Shown here piece by piece: positions 22,808 to 34,970 of a stretch of 64,000 bases of DNA. A model generated the notes under the pieces. It saw only the letters and a list, made by a program, of their open reading frames with translations. It searched no databases and was not told the DNA's origin. The stretch is from Chrysaora quinquecirrha (lineage: Eukaryota; Cnidaria; Scyphozoa; Semaeostomeae; Pelagiidae). The stretch lies in assembly GCA_014526335.1 (NCBI GenBank), contig JACTAT010000026.1:1125565-1189564 (forward strand), written 5' to 3'. How positions within the stretch are numbered: the stretch's first letter is position 1; each line of letters begins with the position of its first letter. The position numbers were made by a program, and so were the translations under genes.

Positions 22808-23440
22808 CGATATAAATATACGTAGGGAAATAGAATGGGGGAAACATGTCGAGTGCAAATTCACCTTTCAACTTAACGCAACATTTTGTTTGTAATTGTT
22901 TTTAACGGGTATACAAGCAGTGGTTAAGGGCTGAAGCAATAACAAGGGGGTAGAATTTCTAGAATAACAAGGGGGTAGTACTTAATACAAGTGTAAGCAA
23001 AAACCATCAAGGGGGTCCGGGGGCATGCTGCCCCGTAAAATTTTTCAAACTACCAGCCCTTGTTTGGCTTTGATTGGCATTTTTTTCATATACGTTACAA
23101 CAACTTTAGAAACGACTTCAATTTAGATGAGCAAATAGAAGCCTTCAGCACTTATTGTATTATTGTATCGATCCGTCTTTAAATCAGGCATCTAAAAGTG
23201 CTCTACACATTCCCAAAACGATTTATGTGCATCGTTTTTTCGTCTAAAACGCTGTGCTGGTCCCGTACTGACTATTTTCGAATTCGAATCGGACCGAATT
23301 CAATTTGGACTGTCCTAGATCAATTGTGATCGTAAGCTGTATCGGTTCTCCACTCGTAACTTTCTAGAAAACTCGATGACTTCAGAAACTTTCATGGTCC
23401 GAACTTTTTCAAATTTGTCCAAGTTTTGGACTAACTACTA
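22808..23440. other. Unassigned spacer
   Basis: No exon or repeat family recognised. A short repeated phrase, AACAAGGGGGTAG, occurs twice near 22940-22980. Confidence 0.45.
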
Positions 23441-23816
23441 CACGCATTTTTTTTTATAAGGAACTTCGGCTCAGGGTCAGTACTGAAAATTCCTTAACTG
23501 ATGGTGAAAATTGAGTACGAGTACTCAATATTCCTTAGCAATTCCTTAACTTATTACTTTGTGATTCTTAAAAACAACCAATGGTCAAGGAAATATAGGT
23601 CATAAAGGTTTCAGAAGACGAGTAGAAATGAATACCTATTTGAAAACCATTGGCGATAAGTATTGCTTGCTCTGTTAATTCAAAACTTCATTTTTTTAAT
23701 CGAAATGCTAAGTCAGATTCCTTAGTAGTCTCCGGTCCAGTACTAGAAATTGCTGAAGCTTTTGCCAGCCCGAGTACTACTTTCCTTATAAAGCACTTCC
23801 TTATAAAAAATGCGTG
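23441..23816. mobile_element. MITE, TA-target family B, copy 1
   Basis: 376 bp, ends CACGCATTTTTTTTTATAAGG.../...TTATAAAAAATGCGTG, TA on both sides (23439-23440, 23817-23818). The interior has TCAGTACTGAAAATTCCTTAA motifs unlike family A. Confidence 0.8.
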
Positions 23817-24176
23817 TAATCAAATTGTTAGGACTGACGTTGCCAATAAGGTAAAATTTTTGGACCAGCTAGACCGACTGACAAAATATTGGGGGTGTCA
23901 CACCCCCTTGCGCCCCTGTCTACACGCTTTCAGGCACGACTAAATGCAATTTATTCGGGTTTAATATGTGACGGGGCTTTTATGTTATTATTGCGCTCTT
24001 GCATCGCATTAGAGGTAGAGAAGCTTTTGAGGTGTCTCATGATTGGTGGAAGCTTTTTCATACAAAGCAATTCCTTATAAAGCAGTGTTGCTATGGTGAA
24101 CTGGGTTAACTCTTGCGTTTAAATTTGGCGGCTATAAATTTTTGCCACGTGGTGCCTGACAATCACACTTCTTGTA

Positions 24177-24520
24177 CAGTGTAAAAAACGCAGAGAAATA
24201 AAAATGATCCTCGTCAAGCTTGAGCCTCAGATTATTCTTAAATAATTCTTAAATTTCAGCAATTTTGAGCCTGAATATTCTTATAGACTGCATTCTTATA
24301 AAAAAAAAAGTGTGTAACATTCTTTTTGTTATAATAGTTAAATATTTCTTTCGCTCGACCATATGAGATGATTTTTCTTTTAACTATGTTCCCCTAAAAC
24401 CGTATATCAGATTTGAAAAATAAGAATACTTTAAGAATATATTCAGGCTTAAAACGAACATTTTTTAAGAATATTGAAGCTGGACAAAATTTATAGTATT
24501 CTTATAAAAAGCTGTACACA
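24177..24520. repeat. Degenerate TA-target MITE fragments
   Basis: Repeats of the type ATTCTTATAAAAAAAAAAG and TTTTAAGAATATTGAAGCTG, with end-like CAGTG/GTGTG next to TA. At least two decayed copies are run together; boundaries are uncertain. Confidence 0.5.
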
Positions 24521-24863
24521 GCGCTGAGGGCCTTCTTTTGCATAGCCGATTGCTACTGCTTCCATGCCGTTATTGCCTTCCCTGGAACAAATATTAACGC
24601 TAAAGATCACAAAAATCAGATTGGTTTTCAAAATCTATGCCGAAATTCTGACCATCTGCCAACGTTACGTTAGAAACTCTAGTCAATAAGTAAAATCATA
24701 ATGATTCGAAAAATAAAATTCATGCGGCCTTACGATTTTCGAACGAAAAGCTTTTGAAAATGTTTGGCACGAAGGTCTTTCTCAAAGTCAGTAGGCCTAG
24801 ATAAAGGACTTGATCACAGGAAGCCCATTTAAAGGCGGGCTTTACATGAGACCCCTTTTTTTT

Positions 24864-26645
24864 TTCTCGACACTATATCATAAATGGTACATGGTCAAAA
24901 ACTAAGTAGTAACAAAAATACAGTATTAGTTAACAAAACAGATTACAAAAAAGGTTACATAAGTCATAATAGATAAAGCTATAAAAAGGTTTCACATGTA
25001 TAAAAGCTAAAATTAAAGGCTAAACTTATAAAAAAATCAGAATCTAAATTTTAATCGTCTCTAATTTTCTTCTAAGCGCTTATTATATATAAATGATAAA
25101 AATTCGCCCGTGTCGTTTAATAGGGTTTCGTTTTCATTTGTCATGAGATATATAAACTTTTGTTCGTTAGTTGGAATAGATTTGAATTGGGGGCAGAAAT
25201 CTTCAATACTTTTAAGGAAAGTTTTTCGTTCTGAGATATAGTTTTTACAGGATAATAAAAAGTGTGTCTCATTCTCTATTTCACCAGGGCAATATTTGCA
25301 AAATCTTTGATCCCTTTCAATTGGGGGTTTCATGTGTCTCCCCTTTTCTATCGCTAGGCAATAGTCACAAAGTCTTAATTTGGTAAAAAGTCTTCTACTT
25401 TTTTTGTTTCGGATTAAAAGAAGATATTGTGTGACGAGAGTTAACAGAGCACTCATATTCAAGTGCTTGTGAAACTAGAGAGTCAGGTTCCGAATAGTTT
25501 AGTATGTGTTTTATGAAGTTATTTACTCTGCAGTTCATTGCGACGTTCAAAGGGAAACGACCCGTTTCCGCCCTTACAAGAGCGTTTGTTGTCGATCTAT
25601 TGACTCCAAGGATGCGTTTTAGGAATTGTGTATGAGTTTTCTCAATCGCGTATTTTTCCCAGTCGGATTGATTCGCATTAAGGTAAGGTCCCCAGACTTC
25701 TGAGCCATATAGAAGGATAGGGGATATGATTGAGTCGAAAAGTTTCAGTGCCGTTTGGACTGGGAGGCTTTTATCTTGAATCTGTTATTTAGAGCCAGTA
25801 AGGCACGGTTGGCTTTAGAGCTTAAAATACTTAGTGATTCTTTAAAGTTGCAGGTTGCGTTTAATGTTATACCAAGATAGGTAAATTCGGTTACGTTTTC
25901 GAGGGGTAGGTTGTTTACGAAAAAAGAATGTTTATATTTGGTGTTTTTTTTTTTAGAAAGTCGTACATTTCGATTTATCAGAGTTCACTTCAAGTTTCCA
26001 ACGATTACAGTAATCGAGCAGGCTGTTTAGACATGTTTGAAGTCCTTCATGCGACAATGATAGAATTATTAAATCGTCAGCATAGAACAAACAAGTAATT
26101 GGTTCTTGACCAAGATTAAGTGGTGTTGGATTCCTTTTATCCAGGATGTCGATTAGATCGTTAATGTAGAGGTTAAAAAGAGTTGGGCTTAGAGGACATC
26201 CTTGTCGCACACCCTTCAAGCACGTAAAAAAATTCGTGCACTGATTATCAATTTTAACTGCGCATTTGGTGTTTTTGTACATACTTTGGATTGCATTTAG
26301 GAACCTTTGATCAATTCCCATAGTTTCTAATTTTTTTAATAGGCCATTATGCCATACGTTGTCAAATGCTTTACGAAAGTCAATGAAAGCAGCATGTACT
26401 TTCTTTTTAGAGTCGTCTTGAACATGTTTGTTAATCAAAGCCTTTAGAGTTAGTAGATGATCAGAAGTTCGACATGCACTTTGAAATCCAATCTGATTTT
26501 TACGGATCAGTTTATTGAAATTCACAAAGCAGGAGAGCCTCGCATTTAATAGTAGACAAAATAGTTTGAGAAGGGCATTGCCAACACAAATTCCACGATA
26601 ATTATCCGGGTTTGATTTTGATCCTTCTTGTGTTCGAAGAACTTC
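24864..26645 (-). mobile_element. Decayed non-LTR retrotransposon (LINE), 5'-truncated
   Basis: The minus strand encodes the reverse transcriptase of a LINE ORF2. Segment 25953-26651 has NPDNYRGICVGNALLK, FIDFRKAFDNVWH, KGVRQGCPLSPTLFNLYI and the catalytic FYADD box. Segment 25061-25462 has the C-terminal CKYCPGEIENETHFLLSC zinc-binding motif typical of these elements. At least two frame changes separate the segments (near 25950 in a T run, and near 25785), so it is dead. The 3' end has an A-run on the minus strand at about 24864-24873. The endonuclease is missing, the common 5'-truncated state. Confidence 0.85.
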
Positions 26646-26667
26646 GAACACATTGGTGTGGGGTGGA

Positions 26668-26700
26668 TGTCACTCACTCACTCACTCACTCACTTACTAA
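26668..26700 (+). repeat. (CACT)n microsatellite
   Basis: CACTCACTCACT repeat directly beside the 5' truncation point of the LINE. Confidence 0.85.
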
Positions 26701-27019
26701 CTAACCAACGCTTGAACAATAAAAAACGTGTAACAATAGGGCCATTGTCAAGAATGCCATTAGGGCCATTGTCTCGGCCATTTATGCGCAATTTGCGGTT
26801 AGTTGTTCACAATTCGGCCTGCAAGCACTTTTGTCAATCAGGGGTCATGTGACAACTGACTCATCCTTGTTCACTAAATGGAACTGGAAAATTGCCACCT
26901 TGCTTTGGTAAATGACATTTCAGGCAATCTCAACATTTAACAAAGAGTTTTGCCAAAGAGCGGCAATTTCAAAACAGTTTTCAAAACAAATCATCATTAA
27001 TATTATCCTCACAATGAAA

Positions 27020-27660
27020 ATCGTCATAATAATAATAATAATGATAATCATCATCATCATCATCATCATGATTACTATCACCACCATTGACGGTGTGCAA
27101 CATCTAAAGGAACGCTACCACCACCACAACCACAATCTTGGACAAAAATTATGAGACAAACAGAAATTTTCATTAATAGTTGTCTTAACTTCGCATTTCA
27201 CCCCTCCCCCCTCACTCAATGTTGATCAAATGGCGTGGAATTGTTTTCAGTGTCACTCAACATTGATCCAAGGGGAGGGAAAATATTATTGATTAGGGAA
27301 GCAAAAGTTGATAGAATTGATAGAATCTTCTGGTTGTCTCAATATATTTTGTCCAAGATTGCAGCCCTAAAACCATCACCTCGACCACCCCTATCACCAC
27401 CACCGGAACCACCCCTACAACCATCACCTCGACCAGCCTTATCACCACCACCACAACTACCCCTACAACCATCACCACGATCACCCCTATCACAACCACC
27501 ACAACCACCCCTTCAGCACCACAACCACCTCTATCACCACCACCATACCCACCATACAACCACAATCACCCCTACCAACCAGCATCATGATCATCGTGTT
27601 CATCAACATCATCATCATAACCACCACCATTATCATCATAATCATTATCGTCATCGTTGT
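27020..27660 (+). repeat. ATC/ATA and CCA/CAC simple-sequence tracts
   Basis: An ATC/ATA tract at about 27020-27080 and a longer CCACCA/ACCACC-rich tract at about 27380-27660. The Pro/His-rich frame they create is a by-product of the triplet repeat. Confidence 0.8.
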
Positions 27661-27787
27661 GCATACCGATGAACATCTTTCATCATTTGACCGAAATAGC
27701 TATATTCAACCAGAGTCGTTCTTCGAACATGCCCATAGGGCCCCTATGTTTTATAAATTGGAGTAATAAGCCCCTGGCACCAAGACT

Positions 27788-27855
27788 TGAAGGTTATCTT
27801 TATCAATTTGAATAAATCGATTGAAGGTTATCTTTATCAATTTGAATAAATCAGA
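27788..27855 (+). repeat. 34-bp direct duplication
   Basis: TGAAGGTTATCTTTATCAAT followed by TTGAATAAATC occurs twice in tandem, offset 34 bp. Confidence 0.8.
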
Positions 27856-27944
27856 AGAGCAGCTTTTAATCATTTCATTACTAATTCCATCATATCCTAC
27901 TGCTTTTCTATTTTTTAGTTTCTTCATACATATGAAACTTTACC

Positions 27945-28169
27945 TAGACTTGCTCCAAGTCTATTTCCTTTCTTCATCAGTATTTTACAGCGGAAATAAT
28001 TTCCTCGCGAAAATGCAATGAAATGGAAATATTTCCTCCTCCACTTTCATTTCTTTCCTTCCCCCCGTCCCGCCTCGTTTTCAATTTTCGCTCCTTCGCA
28101 TTTTCGCGAGGAAATTATTTCCGCTGTAAAATACTGATGAAGAAAGGAAATAGACTTGGAGCAAGTCTA
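27945..28169. mobile_element. Foldback element with perfect 72-bp arms and 9-bp target duplication
   Basis: Arms 27945-28016 and 28098-28169 are perfect reverse complements by my reading, with an 81-bp loop. AACTTTACC flanks both sides (27936-27944 and 28170-28178). The tip TAGACTTG...CAAGTCTA is itself palindromic. A 9-bp duplication suggests mobilisation by a Mutator-like transposase. Confidence 0.85.
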
Positions 28170-28610
28170 AACTTTACCCGAAATAAGTTCATTTCCGTTA
28201 GAAAAGTTTCTTCAGTTTACATGGGGCCGAATTGAAATCATAGTCGTGTAACAAAACAGATCTCCTTCTTTTCTTGCCAAAAACATTGGAATCTTCGCCA
28301 AAAACAACATCGATATGGAGGGAGGCCGGCGTTAGATGTTTCGTTGGGAAAGTTCACTATCAAGATCAACAATAGGGCCCAGAGCAGGTCCTTGCGTTCA
28401 GCGAATTCAAAATTGGTATAAAACAACTGATTAAAATGAAGAGAATTGACTATAATATACATACAAATAACATGAAACAAACTACTGTATACAGTGATAT
28501 ATTGAATACTTAGAATGCGATGATCAACTTTACGAATAAACTGCGAATATAACTGCGAATTGTTTCTTGAATATTTGTCCTTCAACAGCGTCGACGTTCT
28601 CCCTCGAATC

Positions 28611-28966
28611 CCCGGGGGGGGTAACTTCAATAGATCAGTGACGGGGGTGTGCCATTTTCGTAATAAAAAGTTGAACCCAAAAGTTATGAAAATTCTAAAA
28701 AGTATACCCCAAAGTTCACAAAGAAATATGAATATAGTATATAAAAATACTCAAAAGTATGTTTTTAGAGTTACACAGCTGAAATTTATTTAGAAGTTAT
28801 TGTTACTGCTATTATTAATCAAAATTGGTCATCTTAGCAAAAATGATACCCCAAGTTTGTGATTTTTGCAAATTTGATACCCCAAAATTTATTTTCCACC
28901 CCTAAAAAGGTACATCAAAAAATGGCACATCTTGTACCCATACATATGGGAGTTATCCCCCCCGGG
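28611..28966. mobile_element. hAT-like MITE, copy 2
   Basis: 356 bp with ends CCCGGGGGGGGTAACT.../...AGTTATCCCCCCCGGG and identical 8-bp flanks CTCGAATC (28603-28610, 28967-28974). Confidence 0.85.
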
Positions 28967-29424
28967 CTCGAATCTCGAATTCTTGACCATGCTTCTTTTT
29001 CCTCTTGCATTGCATTATGGGATATCTAATATTTTTTGTTTTTTTGTTCTTTTTTGTTACGATTACCAACAGCGGGAAATCAGAAAATTTTTGCTGTTTA
29101 GCTGTGTCTCCGCAATGAAAAATAAAGGAAAATCAATTACCGTGCAATGAGGATTGTTGGCCTTACTCTCTTTCATGTTGTTTGGCCATTCCGACTTCGG
29201 TTTGGTTCGATTTCTTGACCTGAATCCCATTAAAATGTTTGACGCAAGGTTGCCTCTGCGAAGGAATTTCATTCATTTCGCCCAAAATGAACTTTCACTT
29301 CGCCAGAAATGAAATTTCTTTTCGCCCGAAATGAAAATTTTATTTCACTTCGCCCGAAATGAAAATAAATCGTGTTCACATGAAAGAGAACAAAATATTT
29401 GATTCGATTTATTTTCATTAGATC
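28967..29424. other. Spacer with a TTCGCCC(G)AAATGAAA degenerate repeat
   Basis: Around 29270-29370 the phrase TTTCGCCCGAAATGAAA recurs about four times. No gene seen. Confidence 0.5.
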
Positions 29425-31079
29425 AGGTATCTCCCCACCCCCGGAAATAAGATATACCTTAAGGGAATTATTTTTCTCGGGAACTTATTTTCAAGGATTT
29501 TTTTCTCAGAAATTTCGCGAAAAAGAAACGGAATTTATTTTCGCGGTTTTTCGCGGATTCGTTGGTGAAGGGAATTTCACGGGAACTTGTTTTGGCGATC
29601 AAATAATTGTCTAAAGAAAAGGGAACAAAGAACAGTTTGAGTGCCTTGCTTTCTTTCTTTTTATTAGAAGTCTAACATGGCTTTTCCAACCATATGTGTA
29701 TGGCTTCCTTAATCTTAAGTTGGTAAGATGTGGGAGAAGAATCTAGAATGGAAAAGCTTTCAGGTTTATTCTTCAAATGAAGCTCTATCTAGCCGGTGAA
29801 ATTGTCTAAATTGTTCTGGATCTTCGCAGTCCAGTTCTCTTAGAGGGGGGCATTGGGGGTATCAAAACCCGAAAACCCGGAAAAAAATCGGGACAAACCC
29901 GAAAACCCAGATGAGCTTAGTTTCGAAACTGTTTTTAAAAGTTTAAACATTGACATCCTTTGTCAGGTTGAAAACCCAAAAACCCGCACATTTTCACTAC
30001 AACATCCGAAACCCGGGCTAGGAAAATGGCAAAACCCGTTACCCGTTGAATATGCTTGACCCGAAAACCCGCACGATTTTTTGGAAAAACCCCAAAACCC
30101 GAGGCCGAAAGCAGCCAAACCCGCAACCCGTGAAATCCCAAAGCCCCCCTCCTCTTACGATATTTGCAAATGCTCCTTGCGTTTGGCGACGTGAAATCCA
30201 AGATTTTATCCACGTCTTACGATTGGCCGCCCTCGAACGTCTTTTTCTCCCGTCGCAGTAATAAAATCAGGAGCAAAATCTCTTCATATTCCGACGAGCT
30301 TGAATCTTGGCTTTCGTCAACATTCGCCATCTTGTTGTGTTTTTGTAACTATGGAAAAGCTGTGGCTATGGAAAAACGCATGCGCATTTCTGTCGAGTGC
30401 TGCGCTGATAGCTCAGAAGGCGCGCACACTGTGAGGAAATGTTCACTCTTGCAAGAAATTATTCAACATGTTGAATAACCTGCGCCGATGGCACGAGTGA
30501 CCAAAATCGCAGAATACGACACTGCACACTTGAGGAAACAGCTCAGACATTTTTCACGAGTGACGCTCAGCTCAGCTGTTAGCTCTTGTGTGCGCCGGGG
30601 GCTTTAACAGCCAAGTTTATCATTACAATCTTGCGCGTTCTTATTAATCTTTGTTTTCTATGTCTTTGTATTGTTTCAACTTATTGTAGTAATGTGTTAT
30701 TCATTCTCCTTTTGTTCTTAACCCCAACTGATTTCGCTACTATTTGCTGTAATTTGCCATTATTTTTTACCTCCTTGTGCTTAGATCTATAAATTCTTTG
30801 AGTAATTTTGTAAAATTCAAACTGATGATGATCACAGGATGATCGAAACATGTCTTTGAAACTAAAAAATGTCGTTCTTTGTGTCAAATTTCTGACAAAT
30901 ATTTCCCTAAATTTGGCAAAAGCCCCCCCAAAGCCTTCCAAATTTTCAGATTATTTTAAAATTTTGGAGATTTTGCGGGAATTTATTTTCGCGGACACGC
31001 ATATTTTTTGGGATTTTCGCGGAGGTAGCAAGCTACACCCCTGGTGTAAATCTCCAAAATGAACATTACAGGGGGGCTC
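29425..31079. repeat. Probable transposable element, 'CCCCACCCCCGG' family, long copy
   Basis: The left end CTCCCCACCCCCGGAAATAA and the right end AACATTACAGGGGGGCTC recur at the ends of a 256-bp unit at 33761-34016. The interior contains an AAACCCG(A/C)AAACCC-rich tract (29855-30150). I saw no transposase and no convincing target duplication, so the type is open. Confidence 0.45.
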
Positions 31080-31697
31080 GGTTCGAGGGGGCAATTCACT
31101 CCTTGAAAATCTCGTACACCTTTGCTGGAAATCCTTTTGTTTTCTCTGAAATCCCTTGAAAGTCTTTTCGTTTTGATGGAAATCTCGTACGCCTTTTTGC
31201 AGAGTGCCCCTCGGCTCGGTTCATATGTTTTCGGAGGACACCAAATAATTAAATATCTGCCGAGACTGGCGCTATTGGAGATAAACATACACATTGTATG
31301 GCCTCTCCAACCTGAAAAAGACACAAAGAATAAACACAAGGCCTAACGGTTTACTTTTTATCCGCCATTAACAACAACAAGAAGAACAATATTAAACGTC
31401 CGCCCTTATGGCTTTTCTAGCCTTGGGTTCATGTTCATAATGTCTTTTTGTAGTCCGTTTCGGATACAACACAACCTGTCACGAAAATACTTGATAATGA
31501 AGAGTTTTATCTCATGTAATAACGACACAGTGTTCTACACCAAAAATAACTTGTAGGCAAATTTTCAATCCAAAAGAAGAAATAGAGAATCAGCCACCCA
31601 AAAAATTAAGGCCAGCCCCCCTGTCAAGATTTTTCAAGCACAAAGGTTACAGCTTGGAAAGTTACAAAGATAAAGTAAAAAAATATTAACTGGTTCT
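31080..31697. other. 3' flank of the glycosyltransferase-like gene
   Basis: Nothing recognised apart from short A/T runs. Confidence 0.4.
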
Positions 31698-33013
31698 TTA
31701 GAAAATTGGCAAATTCATGCGGAGGTTATCTAAAATGGTGCAAAGCCTTGTCTTATTTGATAGATCAACATTGAATTGTTCTGGGTTATTTTGAAGCAAT
31801 TTGTGCACCATTTTGTAATGCTTTGACTGAGCAATGCCACATCTTGCATCCCACTTCCAATTATGCATTTCAAATGAAAAGAGACTTCCTTGTAATGAAT
31901 TTGCATTGAAATCATCACAACTTTTTGGGCAAAGCTCAAATCCAACGGAGTGACAAAGGCCCTCTCGCATCAGGTTTTTGGATGCTGCAAGTGGAATTGG
32001 TTGTCCTCCATAGTACTTTTCACCTAAATACATGTGTCTGCCATGGACAGCAGCCCTTGCAATTGGAACTTTTTCATTCTCTTTTATTTCTTTCTTGAAA
32101 TAATCTGAATCCACCATTGCTGCTAGTGCCCTTTCGCCATTCCATAATCCATTTGGTATGGGCTGCAAATGCCAAGCGTATTCACTTCTGTGGTAACGCC
32201 ACACGTAATTAGCCATGATACTGAAATGGCAATAGCAATAAGTTACTTTCACATTTACAGCTTCAGGAGCCTCTTTAAACACTTGAGCGAAGGGCTTTTT
32301 GTGCTTTTCTTCTACATATTTTCGCATCTCCTTAATATGCGCTATTTTAAACGTAACTGGGAAATACGCCATTGCTTGCATTACTTGCTTGAAACCAAGA
32401 ACATACTCGCCTGTTTGTATCCAGCATGGGTTTATGGGAATTCCGATCTTGCCAACAACGACAGGTTTCTTATTTTCAAATAACGTTTCTTCGGTTACTG
32501 CAGTAATAAAAATAGTATCGGAGTCGATAAAGCCGATGTACTCTTTAGTTGAACATAATTCCGCGTGCATCATATCTAAATACATTCTGGCGTATCCCCA
32601 GTTGTGATAAATGTCGTTTGAAAGTGATTTGGCATAGCAAATTTTGATATTTATATCGTAGTGTTCTTTCAGTAATTTGTCGCCATATTCGTGGTCTTCT
32701 TTTTTTCGTCATCTAACACAACAACAAGATTGAGTAGTTTCTTTGCGAAGAACAGTTTCATTGAAGGTATAGGCCAGTTTTCAAGGTGTTCCATTTGAGC
32801 TTTGATGGTAGTGAGTCGAACGTACAGGTCTAAACTAACATCTCCATTTTGGTTCGGTTCGTTCTCTCCGTTGAACTGAGAAATGTCATTGTAGGCAAGA
32901 GGAATATAACTTTTCCCCACTTTGTAAAAATGGTTTGTGTCGATGAGCTGAGAAATAAAAAGAAGTATTCCAAATGCTATTGTAATAGCTAGGAATAATC
33001 TGGAACTCTGCAT
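31698..33013 (-). CDS. Glycosyltransferase-like type II membrane protein, one frameshift
   Basis: Single exon. ATG at 33013 is followed by MQSSR and a hydrophobic segment (LFLAITIAFGILLFISQLI, residues about 5-24), as in Golgi type II enzymes. The lumenal part has VVVLDDEKK, then, in the next frame, a region ending NWGYARMYLDMMHAE, the DxD-like FIDSDTIF, NPCWIQTGEYVLGF and a Cys-rich C-terminus. The order of an early VVVLDD and a later DSDT is that of nucleotide-sugar glycosyltransferases. The donor and acceptor sugars are unknown. The frame breaks once, in a run of seven T (plus strand 32700-32706); one base is missing relative to an open frame. Everything else is intact over about 438 codons, so an assembly or sequencing error is at least as likely as a pseudogene. 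Confidence 0.7.
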
Positions 33014-33493
33014 TTTGCCGAAAGCTGGAGGAGAACAGACTTTCATGAAACAAACCAGCTTCTTTCGTGACAACGCCTGAAGGCCAGCTCTGCTGAATTC
33101 CAACACGAAAGTTAATCTGCTGTAGCAATTGTTTTCTTATTTCATTTTGTTTCATGCGTGTCTTTGTTTTCTTCAAGTTCACCTGTGACTTTTTTTTCGT
33201 GAACAATGCCTATTCAGTGCCGATACCGCAGCTAAATGGATCATCATACAAATCACACATCAGGAAATCAATCGAAAATTTGCAAACACAAACATGGTTA
33301 ATGTAGCTATGACTGTATGTGCAGTACAGTGGAGGGTGTGCAGTAAATTGGAGGGATATCATCAGTACAGTGGAGGGATATCATCAGTATGGTTGATGGT
33401 TTTCAGTACTGACCTTACTGTACTGATGATATCCCTCCACGCTCCACTCTACCGTACATCTTCCATCCACTGTACTAGTAAAGTAAAGTAAAG
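33014..33493. other. 5' flank and tandem GGAGGGATATCATCAGTA repeat
   Basis: GTACAGTGGAGGGATATCAT-type phrases occur twice directly (about 33344-33385) and once inverted (about 33417-33437), giving a small foldback. No gene. Confidence 0.55.
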
Positions 33494-33560
33494 TAGGGGC
33501 CAGGTCTCCATTTCGGAACAGTCACTCACAGCACCTGTCTGTGGGTATCACCGGCAAGAA

Positions 33561-33752
33561 TTAGCATGGGTAATCCAAGAATTTCTCGATGTCCCTGCTA
33601 ATTTTGATTAACGTTTTCGCGTCATTTTTTTCCATGCAACATTTTTTTGTTGTACATTGATTTGAGAAATAAGGGCATTCCCACATGTGTTCTATCTTTT
33701 CCTCTTGGGTTCCACATCTTCTGCATAGAGAGTCGGTATCCTTTCCATCCAT
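33561..33752 (-). pseudogene. LINE ORF2 C-terminal fragment
   Basis: A short frame with LCRRCGTQEEKIEHMWECPYF, a CxxC...H...C zinc motif of the kind found at the end of LINE reverse transcriptases. No reverse transcriptase core is next to it, so it is a fragment. Confidence 0.55.
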
Positions 33753-33760
33753 AGGTCATG

Positions 33761-34016
33761 GATCCCCCCACCCCCGGGATTAAGATATATACAAGGCCGT
33801 CGGAAGGAATCTTGGATTTGGGGGGCTGAAAAACTGAAAAGTATTTGATGACGTAATGATTTTATGACGTCATACTATCGTTTTCGAAGTTATTCAGCCC
33901 CCCCCCCTCGCTTCCGACGGCCTTGATATATCATGCTTTTAGGATTCATCAGAAATTATGGAAGGTAGCGAGTCAGCCCCGGTGTTACTCCAATATGAAC
34001 AATACAGGGGGGCTCA
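33761..34016. repeat. Short copy of the 'CCCCACCCCCGG' family with a nested MITE
   Basis: The termini match those of 29425-31079. Inside, 33792-33925 is a separate foldback element with ends CAAGGCCGTCGGAAG.../...CTTCCGACGGCCTTG, flanked by ATATAT on both sides (33785-33790, 33926-33931). Confidence 0.6.
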
Positions 34017-34970
34017 CTCTACACATCTTTAATCGACCTTAAGGTACAAATGAACACCTTTGAATTGAAAATGCCCGAGATGCAAAGGGTAGTAACTACA
34101 AAAATACCCCAAAGCTGTAGGATCATTTCTTTATTCCTATAATTGGGCCATTTGGTAAGACGCTCAAGCCGACTGGACTGGACCCCCTATCGGGCCTCGA
34201 TGGGAGTAGACTTATTACAAGAGTCGCAGTTATCGCTATTGAGTCTATGCTGGACGCTCAAACTACGACTCATAACTTTTCAGCAGAAAAAGTGGTCAAA
34301 ACCGTTGAGCCTCGCTTCCAAAAAAGCAAAATGGCGCGAATGATCGAACTCGATGACGCGATTTCAATGGAAAGCTGCGAGGGCTGCGAGCCTGCAAGAA
34401 GTTGCCTAGAAATTCACATTTTAGGAGGATAAATGCAAAAATAGGATATAATTACAATTAAGGAAGTTTACTTTGCTTACAAAAGTAATTGCATGTATAT
34501 AAAGAATGTCTGCCCAAAAATATTTTTCAACTGAGGTCACGCGGCCCTGGGCAAACGAAATCTGGCTTCAGCACAGGCCTCCTGTGGCTTCAGTGCCCAA
34601 CGGCTGAAAAATCTTATAATAATTTCATTAACTTGAAATTTAAGTAAAAGACTCCATCATTCAAAATTTGATTGAACAAACAGCTATATGGTTGTTGTTG
34701 TTGTTCCTGCTGTTTGCGATGAGTGGGACTCAGGTAATCAGTCTACGATGGGAGTACCCCGAGTTTTTCAATTCACAGCCGCCGGCGTGCGTGCATGCAG
34801 AAAGTGAACGCCAAAAAGCAAATGCATGATAATGCAGTTCATTTAGGTAAATAAATTTTATTAAATAAAATAGATACTAAGTCAGTAAATCCATGATAAG
34901 TGCTAAGTCAATAAATTCATGATACAGTAATAGCCCGCACATAAGCACAGTTTTTGAGCACAGCCTGTTA
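34017..34970. other. Unassigned spacer
   Basis: No supported exon. Short direct repeats (AAGTCAGTAAATCCATGATA) occur near 34880-34925. Confidence 0.4.

Noticed and set aside
27235..27672. Pro/His-rich frame of 145 codons
   Set aside because: Produced by CCA/CAC simple repeats; no splice context or domain.
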